Part shown: positions 33,814-41,941 of the stretch, piece by piece | How the letters are laid out: every line of letters starts with the position of its first letter | Numbering within the stretch: the first letter of the stretch is position 1 | DNA from: Lachnospiraceae bacterium | GTDB taxonomy: Bacteria > Bacillota > Clostridia > Lachnospirales > Lachnospiraceae | Reading direction: 5' to 3' | NCBI GenBank assembly: GCA_902363835.1 | Contig: CABJBM010000007.1 | Location: forward strand, 62,001-126,000 | Length of the DNA stretch: 64,000 nt | Notes under the pieces: generated by a model | What the model saw: only the letters and a program-made list of their open reading frames with translations | Told to the model about the DNA's origin: nothing | Databases searched by the model: none | Position numbers and translations under genes: made by a program

Positions 33814-35319
33814 ATGACCACAATCTTTCTTGTAGAAGACGAAGCTTACGCACTTAAGGTCCTGCAGCAGAAAATTATGGATTTAAATGAAGATTACGAA
33901 ATTGTCGGGACTGCAGACAATGGAATTTCTGCGCTGGAACAGCTTCCAGACGCCTCTCCCGATATTGTAATAACAGACATCCGCATGCCGGATATGGATG
34001 GCCTTGCTCTCATTGATAAATTGAGGAAAGCAGGCTGTACCGCCCTTCCTGTCATCATCAGCGGTTATCAGGAATTTGATTACGCACAGCAGGCGGTCCG
34101 TCTGGGAATCGCAGATTATTTATTAAAGCCGGTTGATCTGGAGGAATTAAGGAGATGCCTTGCCAGCTGCAAGAAACGTGTAAAACGGCAGCGAAAAAAT
34201 ATTATTTCATTTTTCGTCGGGGATGATTCCCTGTCCTTTGAAGCCTCCATGGGACAGGATATATTCTTTTTGATTTATATTATAATTTCCAATCCTCTGA
34301 GCACTGTTGAAAACATGATTCATCCCAACGTTCGGTATATTCCGAACAATGAAATGGAGCGGCTTTTTCCCCGGCGCAACTCAAAGCAGTTCATCCACTG
34401 CTTTGACGGGTTTTTTTCTAACGAAAAGGTTATCATATTGAATTATTCGGATATGGAGGCCCAGATGCTGGAGGCAACCTTACAGCAATTTGTAAAAAAT
34501 CTTCAGGAAGTGTCTCAAGAATACATTACTGTTTTTCATACTGTAACAAAAAAACAAGCTATGGCCGCATCTGTGCGGCACTGCTACAACGGCGCCATTG
34601 CAAACCTGGTTCTTGGTCATACCGGCGTATTCTCAAGCCTGCCGCGGAAGAATGCTCCCGCTGAAACTTTAAGCGATATGGTAGACTTATATGCGCTGCT
34701 CCTCCAGCAAAAACAACCGGACCTCCTTCGTTCCAATGTCCGGCGGTTGTTCCAGTCCTGGTCCCAGAAGAAGCGGCTCTATATTGACGAAAGAAATGAT
34801 CTTGTATTTTTGCTTAATGCTCTCAAACAAAAGTTTTTACTAAAAAAGGAATTTGACTTTAACAGTCTCTATTTTCTTGAAAATATTATTTCTTTTTCAG
34901 CAGACAACTTAGAGTTCGCCGATAATTTTTGCTGCTTTCTGATTGAGATGTTTATGAATCATGAATCCGAAACAAAAACAGGCGAAGACCTTGTGGAAAC
35001 AATTCTTGCTTATTTTAAAAATAACCTGTCTTCCAATGTGACGCTCCAAATCCTGGAAGAAGAAATGGGGCTTTCAAAGGTATATTTGTGCAGAGTCTTT
35101 AAAAAATATAAGGGTACCACCCCAATTGAATTTTTTACACGATTAAAAATAGAAAAGGCCAAAGCCCTGATGATTCAGTTTCCGGATTTATCTTTACGAA
35201 AAATATCCGAATCCCTTGGCTTCAATGATGTTTACTATTTTAGCAAGGTATTTAAAAAGATCACAGGAATCGCACCGTCGGAGATGCGGGCCTGTAAACA
35301 AAGATCTGTAAAAAAATAA
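33814..35319 (+). CDS. YesN-type response regulator, AraC DNA-binding domain
   Basis: This 501-residue cytoplasmic regulator has an N-terminal receiver domain with Asp55 in IVITDIRMPDMDG and Lys in LLKPVD, a middle linker domain of about 260 residues, and an AraC/XylS double helix-turn-helix at the C-terminus (residues about 395-495, with LSKVYLCRVFKKYKG and DVYYFSKVFKKITG). GGAGGTG precedes the ATG. Together with the kinase it should activate the divergent binding protein gene and the lyase-transporter operon. The stop is 68 bases from the convergent retron RT gene. Confidence 0.93.
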   Translation: MTTIFLVEDEAYALKVLQQKIMDLNEDYEIVGTADNGISALEQLPDASPDIVITDIRMPDMDGLALIDKLRKAGCTALPVIISGYQEFDYAQQAVRLGIADYLLKPVDLEELRRCLASCKKRVKRQRKNIISFFVGDDSLSFEASMGQDIFFLIYIIISNPLSTVENMIHPNVRYIPNNEMERLFPRRNSKQFIHCFDGFFSNEKVIILNYSDMEAQMLEATLQQFVKNLQEVSQEYITVFHTVTKKQAMAASVRHCYNGAIANLVLGHTGVFSSLPRKNAPAETLSDMVDLYALLLQQKQPDLLRSNVRRLFQSWSQKKRLYIDERNDLVFLLNALKQKFLLKKEFDFNSLYFLENIISFSADNLEFADNFCCFLIEMFMNHESETKTGEDLVETILAYFKNNLSSNVTLQILEEEMGLSKVYLCRVFKKYKGTTPIEFFTRLKIEKAKALMIQFPDLSLRKISESLGFNDVYYFSKVFKKITGIAPSEMRACKQRSVKK

Positions 35320-35386
35320 GCGGCAGACAGGTTTTCTATAAAATGGTATACAATATACAAATCGTCAGGGAACAAATTTGCATCCA

Positions 35387-36373
35387 TTATCCTGCCTTCC
35401 TCCCAAGTACAGCCAAAACCCTTTCTTCCGCTTCCCGAAACCACTGATCCTCAGGATTCACCAAAAGAACATAGCGTATTTTTCCCAAAAGGGAAAGAAA
35501 ATACTGCTCCTCAGAGATTCCCGCCTCACTTCCCTGCCTCTCCAGATGGGACTTTGCCCCGTATTTCAGGCAGTAAAAAATCTCCTGACGCAGTTTCCTT
35601 CTGTAATCCCGGGAAACCTGGGGTTTTTCGTTGACCACAATTCCCGTGACCGCCTGCCTTCCGTTGCGGTACAGAATTCTGGTCTTTGTTTCATTCAGTT
35701 CAAACCCCATGGCATTTAAAAAACCGGAAACCTTCTTAATAACCAGGCCCGGGTTAAAATTACCGGAAAACGTCATATCATCGCAGTATCTGGTATAGGA
35801 GATCCCTTTGTCCCTGCACCATTTGTTTATGGATTCATCAAAATGCTTCATAACCAGATTGGAGATTGCAGGTGAAGTGGGAGCTCCCTGAGGCAGAAAA
35901 TCGTTGCAGCAGCACAAGGATGTCAGCATGGTCCCTACTGCCGGCGGGAAATACTGAACAGGAAAAACGCTTTTTAAAACCATGGGAAAAGAAATACTCC
36001 CAAAAAAGTCTTTTATATCCAGCTTTACCACCACATTTTTTCCCGTATGAGCTCTGGCATTTAACATCACGCCTGCTCCTTTGTGATAGGCGGTGGCACA
36101 GCCGGAGATCCCACATCCATCCAGAATATGATGAAGGATATTCCTCTGTATTTTCATGAGCATGTAATCCGGCACCAGAAGCTTCCGGTATGTTCCGTCT
36201 CTCTTTGGAATACGGACGGCATGATAATGGCGTTCCGTATGGTTGCTGAACCCATAAAGACATGCCATTACCTTCTGGTCCGGCCATCTGGCATTCCCCA
36301 GAAGCCGAAAAGACAGCAGCATGTCCCTGCAATATTCCGGTGTGCAGTATTTCCATAAATCTGTCTGATACAT
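35387..36373 (-). CDS. retron reverse transcriptase
   Basis: This is a 328-residue reverse transcriptase. Palm and finger motifs are KLDIKDFFGS (motif A, near 117-126), LPQGAPTSPAISNL (motif B, from 160) and YCDD (196-199, catalytic). Two retron-specific marks are present: NARAH, the NAxxH motif, at 105-109 and VTG at 242-244. There is no maturase, endonuclease or other fused domain, and length is normal for a retron RT. GGAGG lies 5 bases before the chosen ATG; an ATG 12 bases earlier overlaps this site. The structured RNA directly upstream supplies the template and primer. No effector gene lies next to it. Confidence 0.93.
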   Translation of the reverse strand: MYQTDLWKYCTPEYCRDMLLSFRLLGNARWPDQKVMACLYGFSNHTERHYHAVRIPKRDGTYRKLLVPDYMLMKIQRNILHHILDGCGISGCATAYHKGAGVMLNARAHTGKNVVVKLDIKDFFGSISFPMVLKSVFPVQYFPPAVGTMLTSLCCCNDFLPQGAPTSPAISNLVMKHFDESINKWCRDKGISYTRYCDDMTFSGNFNPGLVIKKVSGFLNAMGFELNETKTRILYRNGRQAVTGIVVNEKPQVSRDYRRKLRQEIFYCLKYGAKSHLERQGSEAGISEEQYFLSLLGKIRYVLLVNPEDQWFREAEERVLAVLGRKAG

Positions 36374-36423
36374 CGGCCCCTCCATACCAGTTTTATTTTG
36401 AATTCTTTTTTAATTTTCGCAAA

Positions 36424-36708
36424 AACAACAGAAGCAATACAAACATGATGCCGTAAGATGCGAAGATGTACAAGCCGCAGGCGTAAGCACATGCAATGTG
36501 CGGACGTACTTCGCAGCAGATTACGGCCTTTTTCCATACCATGAAAATCCCGGCAGCGACTCGCTGCCCGGCCGGAGTTTCATTCTGCCGGCAGCTGAGA
36601 AAAACACGCTTTGCAGGTTTTTCTCAGCTGCCGCGGCATTGGCCAAAAGAACATGCAGGCATATTCCTTTGGCCCCTTACTCGCGGAAATACTATTGCTT
36701 CTGCTGTT
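36424..36708 (-). ncRNA. retron msr-msd non-coding RNA
   Basis: The ends of this segment can pair: a1 AACAGCAGAAGCAATA (36693-36708) with a2 TATTGCTTCTGTTGTT (36424-36439), 16 pairs with one G-U. That is the a1/a2 arrangement that brackets retron RNAs. Inside are four hairpins in transcript order: 36641-36674 (GGCCAAAGGAA arm), 36590-36632 (perfect 16-bp stem, 11-base loop), 36549-36571 (GC-rich), and a long interrupted stem 36450-36527 (outer pair GCCGTAA/TTACGGC) just before a2. The last is the likely msd. The RT start is 51 bases after a2. The branching G is not assigned. Confidence 0.88.
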
Positions 36709-36717
36709 ATACTAATT

Positions 36718-36746
36718 ATTCTATCATAATGATTTTAAATATTCCA
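36718..36746 (-). promoter_or_regulatory. possible promoter of the retron RNA
   Basis: TGGAAT, 17 bases, TAGAAT on the minus strand about 10 bases before a1. The match is weak. Position is right for transcription starting at the a1 arm. Confidence 0.35.
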
Positions 36747-36829
36747 CTGTTTTGCTGGTAAAGTATGGTCTTAATCCCTTTCCTTGCAGTAATCTGCTTT
36801 AAAGCGTCAAAGTTTAACGTGTAAAAGCG

Positions 36830-36858
36830 TTGACAAGTTCCCTGCAATGGATTACAAT
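36830..36858 (+). promoter_or_regulatory. sigma-A promoter of aroF-tyrA-aroA
   Basis: TTGACA, 17 bases, TACAAT, 38 bases before the aroF start. No T-box or other leader fits the short 5' region. Confidence 0.88.
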
Positions 36859-36896
36859 GGGGATTAAATATTTGCAAAAGAAAGGGAAAGAAACAT

Positions 36897-37913
36897 ATGA
36901 TCATCATCATGAAACCCAATGCTTCCGAGGAGGCTGTTGGTAAAATAAAAGATTTAATCGAATCAAACGGACTTCAGGCCCATTTATCAAAAGGGACGGA
37001 AGTGACAATTGTAGGAGTTGTAGGCGATAAGTCAAAGCTCCAGGGCGCAAACATCGAGCTGCTGGAAGGCGTTGACAAGATCGTTGCAGTGACTGAAACC
37101 TACAAGCTGGTGAATAAAAAATTCCATCCGGAAGATTCTGTCATAACCATTGGAAACGCAAAAATCGGCCCGGGACATCTCACCATGATGGCCGGCCCCT
37201 GTGCCATTGAAAATCACGATATGCTCTTAAAAACTGCTTTTGCAGTAAAACGAGCCGGAGCCCAGTTCCTGCGCGGCGGTGCTTACAAGCCCAGAACTTC
37301 TCCTTACGCATTCCAGGGCTTAGAGGAAGAGGGCTTAATATACATGAAGGAAGCCAGGGAAGCCACAGGGCTTAATATCGTCTGCGAGGTCACAAGCCTC
37401 CGGTCTCTTGAAACAGCCGTAAAATACGTTGACATGATCCAGATCGGCGCACGGAATATGCAGAATTTTGAGCTTTTAAAAGAAGCCGGAAAAGCAGGTA
37501 TTCCTGTCCTGTTAAAGAGAGGACTTTCCGCCACCATCGATGAATGGCTGAATGCGGCGGAATACGTTGCTTCGGAAGGAAATCCAAACATCGTGCTTTG
37601 CGAACGGGGCATCCGTACATACGAAACTGCTACCAGAAACACCCTGGATATCAGCGCCGTACCGGTCATCCGTGCAAAGAGCCACCTTCCCATTATCATT
37701 GATCCAAGCCATGCCACAGGCGTCCGGGCGTATATTGAGCCAATTTCCAAGGCTGCCATAGCAGTTGGCGCCGACGGATTGATCGTGGAAGTTCATCCAT
37801 GCCCCTCCTGTGCCTTATCCGACGGACCTCAGTCCCTGACCTTTGAGCAGTTTGAAAAGCTGACGGAAGAATTACAGCCTTACGCCAAGCTTGCGGGGAG
37901 GGCACCTTTATGA
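36897..37913 (+). CDS. aroF: 3-deoxy-7-phosphoheptulonate synthase
   Basis: DAHP synthase condenses phosphoenolpyruvate with erythrose 4-phosphate, the first step of the shikimate pathway. The 338 residues match the Thermotoga-type enzyme: an N-terminal ferredoxin-like regulatory domain (residues 1-70) and a barrel with MMAGPCAIE, FLRGGAYKPRTSPYAFQG, VLLKRG and IIDPSHATG. That N-terminal domain confers feedback inhibition by tyrosine or phenylalanine in relatives. First gene of the aromatic operon; its stop overlaps the tyrA start (ATGA). Confidence 0.96.
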   Translation: MIIIMKPNASEEAVGKIKDLIESNGLQAHLSKGTEVTIVGVVGDKSKLQGANIELLEGVDKIVAVTETYKLVNKKFHPEDSVITIGNAKIGPGHLTMMAGPCAIENHDMLLKTAFAVKRAGAQFLRGGAYKPRTSPYAFQGLEEEGLIYMKEAREATGLNIVCEVTSLRSLETAVKYVDMIQIGARNMQNFELLKEAGKAGIPVLLKRGLSATIDEWLNAAEYVASEGNPNIVLCERGIRTYETATRNTLDISAVPVIRAKSHLPIIIDPSHATGVRAYIEPISKAAIAVGADGLIVEVHPCPSCALSDGPQSLTFEQFEKLTEELQPYAKLAGRAPL

Positions 37914-39007
37914 GTGATGCCTCCATTGCCTTTATCGGGCTTGGTCTCATCGGCGGCTCCATTGCCAGAGGGATCAAGCGCGAAGAACCCAGTACAAAAA
38001 TCATGGCCTACATGCGCACCCGTTCCAGGCTGTTGCAGGCAAAAGAAGAGGGAATCGTAGATGTGATCCTGGAGGGAATCGGGGAAGAATTAAGGGAATG
38101 CGATCTCATCTTTCTCTGTACTCCTGTGGAGCACAATGCAAGGTACTTGGCAGAAATCAAGCCCTTTTTAAAACCAGGAGCCATTATCACCGATGTAGGC
38201 AGCACCAAGGCGGATATCCACGAAGAGGTAAAGCGCCTTGGAATGGAAAGTCAGTTTGTGGGTGGTCACCCAATGGCCGGTTCGGAAAAGACCGGATACG
38301 AGAATTCCACCGACCATTTGCTTGAAAATGCCTATTACATCATCACCCCCACCGCTGCCTCCACAGAGGAGCAGGTAAACCGGCTGGTAAGAATCGCAAA
38401 TATGATCGGCTCCATTCCTCTTGTCCTTGATTACCATGAACACGACTTTATTACTGCTGCAATCAGCCATCTGCCCCATATCATAGCCTCCAGTCTGGTG
38501 AACCTGGTGAAGGCTTCCGACAATGAGGAAGGGGTTATGAAACGCCTTGCTGCCGGAGGTTTTAAGGATATTACAAGAATTGCTTCCTCCTCACCTGAAA
38601 TGTGGGAGCAGATCTGTATGACAAACAGCAGAAATCTTTCCGTGATTCTGGAACGCTATATCTCCTCCTTAAGCCAGATCCTAAGGGAGCTTAAGGAAAG
38701 TGACAGCCAGTACATTTACCAGCTTTTTGAAACCTCCAGGGATTACCGCAACTCCTTTTCCCAAAAGGTTCCGGGATCCATTGCCCCTGATTATTCCTTT
38801 ACCGTGGACATGGCTGACGAGGTAGGAGCTATCTCCACCTTATCCGTCATTCTGGCTGCAAAAGGCATCAGCATTAAGAATATCGGCATTAACCATAACC
38901 GGGAGCATGGAGAGGGAACCTTAAGGATTGCTTTCTATGACAAGGAGACCATGGACAGCGCATGGAAACAGCTGGAACGGTACCACTACGATTTAATTTC
39001 AAATTAA
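37910..39007 (+). CDS. tyrA: prephenate dehydrogenase with ACT domain
   Basis: TyrA oxidatively decarboxylates prephenate to 4-hydroxyphenylpyruvate for tyrosine synthesis. The 365 residues contain an NAD-binding fold opening with GLGLIGGSIARG, the conserved GGHPMAGSEKTGYENS motif and a helical dimer domain. A C-terminal ACT domain from about residue 300 (YSFTVDMADEVGAISTLSVIL) probably mediates tyrosine feedback. It overlaps aroF by 4 bases. Confidence 0.95.
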   Translation: MSDASIAFIGLGLIGGSIARGIKREEPSTKIMAYMRTRSRLLQAKEEGIVDVILEGIGEELRECDLIFLCTPVEHNARYLAEIKPFLKPGAIITDVGSTKADIHEEVKRLGMESQFVGGHPMAGSEKTGYENSTDHLLENAYYIITPTAASTEEQVNRLVRIANMIGSIPLVLDYHEHDFITAAISHLPHIIASSLVNLVKASDNEEGVMKRLAAGGFKDITRIASSSPEMWEQICMTNSRNLSVILERYISSLSQILRELKESDSQYIYQLFETSRDYRNSFSQKVPGSIAPDYSFTVDMADEVGAISTLSVILAAKGISIKNIGINHNREHGEGTLRIAFYDKETMDSAWKQLERYHYDLISN

Positions 39008-39021
39008 AAGAGAGGGTCCTT

Positions 39022-40299
39022 ATGAAATTCACGAAAGCCTCCCCTTTAAAGGGTGAAATAACCATACCAGGTGACAAATCCATCTCTCACCGCAGTGTGA
39101 TGTTTGGTTCCATTGCAAAGGGAACCACAGAAATCAGCCACTTTCTCCAAGGGGCTGATTGTCTTTCCACCATTGACTGTTTCCGGAAAATGGGAATTCA
39201 GATTGAAAACAACCATGACAGTGTCATTGTTCATGGAAACGGACTCCATGGTCTGAAAAGGCCGGAAAACATTTTGGACTGCGGAAACAGCGGAACCACC
39301 ACCCGCCTGATCTCCGGCCTTCTGGCTGCCCAGGATTTTAACGTAACCATAACCGGAGACGAATCCATCCAAAAACGTCCCATGAAGCGCATTATGGAGC
39401 CATTGTCCATGATGGGGGCCGATATAAAAAGCGTAAATGGAAATGGCTGCGCCCCTCTTTCCATAACCGGCAAAAACCTTCACGGCATCCACTATACCAG
39501 CCCTGTGGCCTCTGCCCAGATAAAATCCTGCATCCTTTTAGCCGGATTGTATGCAGACGGAGAAACAAAGGTGACGGAACCTTATGTATCCAGAAACCAC
39601 TCTGAAATCATGCTGAAATACTTTGGGGCAAACGTGAATACTGAAGGAATCACCGCCTGCATCACTCCTGCAAAAGAACTCTACGGCAATAAAATCGTTG
39701 TTCCGGGGGATATTTCCTCCGCAGCTTACTTTATTGCAGCAGGCCTGATGGTTCCAGGCTCGGAAATACTGATAAAACATGTGGGTATTAACCCCACCCG
39801 GGACGGAATCATCCATGTGTGCCGGGATATGGGGGCTGATATTACTCTTTTGGAGGTAAATGCGGATTCAGGGGAACCTACCGCGGATATTCTGGTAAAA
39901 TCCGGTTCTCTCCACGGCGTCACCATTGGCGGAGCCATCATTCCCACTCTGATCGATGAACTTCCCATGATCGCTGCCATGGCCTGCTTTGCAGAAGGGG
40001 AAACCATTATCAAAGATGCGGCGGAATTAAAGGTAAAGGAATCCAACCGCATAGAGATCATGGCAAAGAATTTATCTGCCATGGGAGCCGATGTTTCGGA
40101 AACTGAGGATGGCATGATCATCAAAGGCGGAAAGCCCCTCCACGGTGCTGTCATAGACAGCAAGCTGGATCACCGGATCGCCATGACCTTTGCTGTTGCC
40201 GGACTGTGCGCAAAAGGGGAAACCCAGATCCTGGGTGCAGAGTGTGTGAATATCTCTTATCCGGGATTTTATCAGGACCTGGAGAGGTTGATGAAATAA
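39022..40299 (+). CDS. aroA: 3-phosphoshikimate 1-carboxyvinyltransferase (EPSP synthase)
   Basis: EPSP synthase transfers enolpyruvate to shikimate 3-phosphate. The 425-residue protein shows the family motifs GDKSISHR, LDCGNSGTTTRL, SAQIKSCILLAG and KESNRI. The start is the ATG behind GAGAGGG; a longer frame overlapping tyrA lacks a ribosome site. It lies 14 bases after tyrA and completes the operon. Region 40300-40430 after it shows no gene. Confidence 0.96.
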   Translation: MKFTKASPLKGEITIPGDKSISHRSVMFGSIAKGTTEISHFLQGADCLSTIDCFRKMGIQIENNHDSVIVHGNGLHGLKRPENILDCGNSGTTTRLISGLLAAQDFNVTITGDESIQKRPMKRIMEPLSMMGADIKSVNGNGCAPLSITGKNLHGIHYTSPVASAQIKSCILLAGLYADGETKVTEPYVSRNHSEIMLKYFGANVNTEGITACITPAKELYGNKIVVPGDISSAAYFIAAGLMVPGSEILIKHVGINPTRDGIIHVCRDMGADITLLEVNADSGEPTADILVKSGSLHGVTIGGAIIPTLIDELPMIAAMACFAEGETIIKDAAELKVKESNRIEIMAKNLSAMGADVSETEDGMIIKGGKPLHGAVIDSKLDHRIAMTFAVAGLCAKGETQILGAECVNISYPGFYQDLERLMK

Positions 40300-40430
40300 T
40301 TTTCTGCCAGCGTTCCACTGCTTTTCCCAGATCACCGGCTGCTGTTTTTCTTGGAAAGCAGAAAGATCCCCATTGCTTTTTTAGACAAAGGTGTATTTCG
40401 TATGTTTTACTGTCTGTATAAATAAATAAC

Positions 40431-40461
40431 CGCAAAAAGCAGGTTCTTCGGAACCTGCTTT
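40431..40461 (-). terminator. UUCG hairpin, minus-strand terminator candidate
   Basis: AAAGCAGGTTC-TTCG-GAACCTGCTTT is an 11-bp stem with a stable tetraloop. On the minus strand it is followed by TTTTTGCGG, so it could end the isochorismatase transcript; on the plus strand the T-run is short (TTT). The surrounding 40462-40623 holds nothing else. Confidence 0.5.
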
Positions 40462-40623
40462 AGACCGTAGACAGACTACATTTTCTATAGTTCTTTTTTC
40501 AATTATTGTATAAAGATACAAGTTACCAGATCATTTATTCTATTGTAATAGAAGCCCGATCATCTTCACATGTGGCATGGATTGAACTAATGGGAAAAGA
40601 AGAACAAATATGGAAAAAGGTAT

Positions 40624-41136
40624 TTACAACACTTGGATCTGGCACATCTTCATGGCCTCTAACGCATTCTCATGGCTCTTTAAAGTCACACCTGCACAGC
40701 ATGAGGAATCCACCAGCACCGGAGTTTCAGGAAGAAAGGCCTTGACCAGCAGGGCATTGGAAATCACGCAGATATCCGTACACAGGCCGACCAGTTCAAT
40801 GGATTCATACTCTTTCTCTTTCACATACTCTCCAAGAGATGCACTTCCAAAGGTGTTTTTTTCAAACCGTTTTCCCTGGAACTCCTTTAAGGTTTCATCA
40901 AGTTCCCAGCCGGCAGTTCCCCTGATGCAGTGAACCACCGGAAGATTTTTTCCCTCCTGAGAATCCAGATAATTCTCCTCGTGGGTATCCAGGGTGAAGA
41001 TCACCTCATCTCCTGCTTCCTGATATTCCTCTATTTTTCTTTTTACCTTGGAAACAATGGACACTGCCTCCGTGGTTCCCAGGGATCCATCAATAAAATC
41101 CTTCTGCATATCTACTACGATCAATAACCGTTTCAT
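40624..41136 (-). CDS. cysteine hydrolase, isochorismatase/nicotinamidase family
   Basis: This 170-residue hydrolase contains the PncA-like triad regions: Asp8 in VVDMQKDFIDG, a Lys segment, and the nucleophile Cys in ELVGLCTDICVISNAL. The HCIRGTAGWE motif matches nicotinamidases and related amidohydrolases. AGGAGG lies 7 bases before the ATG. A TTG two codons earlier is not needed. It is monocistronic. The nicotinamidase role (NAD salvage) is likely but not proven. Confidence 0.87.
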   Translation of the reverse strand: MKRLLIVVDMQKDFIDGSLGTTEAVSIVSKVKRKIEEYQEAGDEVIFTLDTHEENYLDSQEGKNLPVVHCIRGTAGWELDETLKEFQGKRFEKNTFGSASLGEYVKEKEYESIELVGLCTDICVISNALLVKAFLPETPVLVDSSCCAGVTLKSHENALEAMKMCQIQVL

Positions 41137-41200
41137 GGACAAACCTCCTATAATAAATAGTATTGTTTATAGTTTATCACAATTTACTTTCATAAGCACA

Positions 41201-41392
41201 TTATTTTTTAGCAAATAAATCCTTGCTATTTTCTCTCTTTTTACCGTTCATCTCCATTAAAACCTTTTCATAATCTAAAGATCCCGGACAAAGGCGATAT
41301 ATTTTCTTCCTTTCATTGAAATTAAGAAATATCATAATTGCAAATATTAAAAATATCCCAATTGCAATAAAAATGTTACCTTTTTTCTTCAT
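41201..41392 (-). CDS. small single-span membrane protein
   Basis: This is a 63-residue protein with a basic N-terminus (MKKKGN), one hydrophobic span (IFIAIGIFLIFAIMIFLNF) and a hydrophilic, basic C-terminal tail. GGGGAG lies 6 bases before this ATG; another ATG two codons upstream abuts the site. A TATAAT-like box lies at 41419-41424. Function unknown. The following stretch 41399-41553 has no other gene. Confidence 0.6.
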   Translation of the reverse strand: MKKKGNIFIAIGIFLIFAIMIFLNFNERKKIYRLCPGSLDYEKVLMEMNGKKRENSKDLFAKK

Positions 41393-41553
41393 TGTCATCT
41401 CCCCGCTTTGCTGTATAAATTATACTTAGGCTGCTGTGCTGCTCCCATTGCACCTCAGGAAAAGCGAAAAAACGACAGAGCCAATGCAGTCGGAAACACT
41501 CTGCCGGCTTTCTGAAGCAGACAGGCGATTTCCCGACTTTTTAAAATTAACAG

Positions 41554-41582
41554 TTGACAAATCCCCACGGACGTATTAATAT
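41554..41582 (+). promoter_or_regulatory. sigma-A promoter of tryptophan T-box leader
   Basis: TTGACA, 17 bases, TAATAT. Transcription would start just before stem I of the T-box. Confidence 0.75.
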
Positions 41583-41589
41583 ACTGTTT

Positions 41590-41877
41590 AAATGAAATAA
41601 TAATAAACCGTTGAAAAAGAAGAGTAAGCTTTCCATGCAATATTTCAGAGAGCCGCCGTTGGTGGGAGTGCGGTATATAGCTGATGGCTGAATGGACTTT
41701 TGAGGGCGGCCCTGAACCATTGTTCCAAGTAGGGGCTGACGGAAACCACAACCGTTATTTTTCGTGGCATATATGTTAGTATATGAAAAGTGGACTTTTA
41801 TAAAGTCAATTTGAGTGGCACCGCGGATTGTATGATTCGTCTCAAGTACGTTTTTTAGCGTACTTGGGACTTTTTTT
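41590..41877 (+). promoter_or_regulatory. tryptophan T-box leader of trpXYZ
   Basis: The leader has a stem I with AGAGTAAGC loop-E motif and a specifier loop reading GAA-TGG (TGG at 41693-41695), the tryptophan codon. The T-box GAGTGGCACCGCGGATT is at 41813-41829. It is followed by a 12-bp terminator (GTCTCAAGTACG arm, one G-U) and seven T at 41839-41877. Uncharged tRNA(Trp) would therefore switch on the downstream transporter. The specifier and gene function agree. Confidence 0.93.
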
Positions 41878-41941
41878 ATTTATAAAAATGTCCGCTCACT
41901 CCCTCGCCTTGTCAACGGAACCATTTTAAGGAGGAAATATT

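Noticed and set aside
36268..36537. 89-codon minus-strand frame overlapping the retron RNA and RT start
   Set aside because: Runs in another frame through the RNA and the RT coding region, has unlikely Cys/Arg-rich composition and no ribosome site.
35387..36708. Group II intron, diversity-generating retroelement or Abi-type RT as alternatives to a retron
   Set aside because: No maturase or endonuclease domain, no domain V-like RNA end, no template/variable repeat pair and no Avd-like gene. NAxxH, VTG and the a1/a2 pairing fit a retron.
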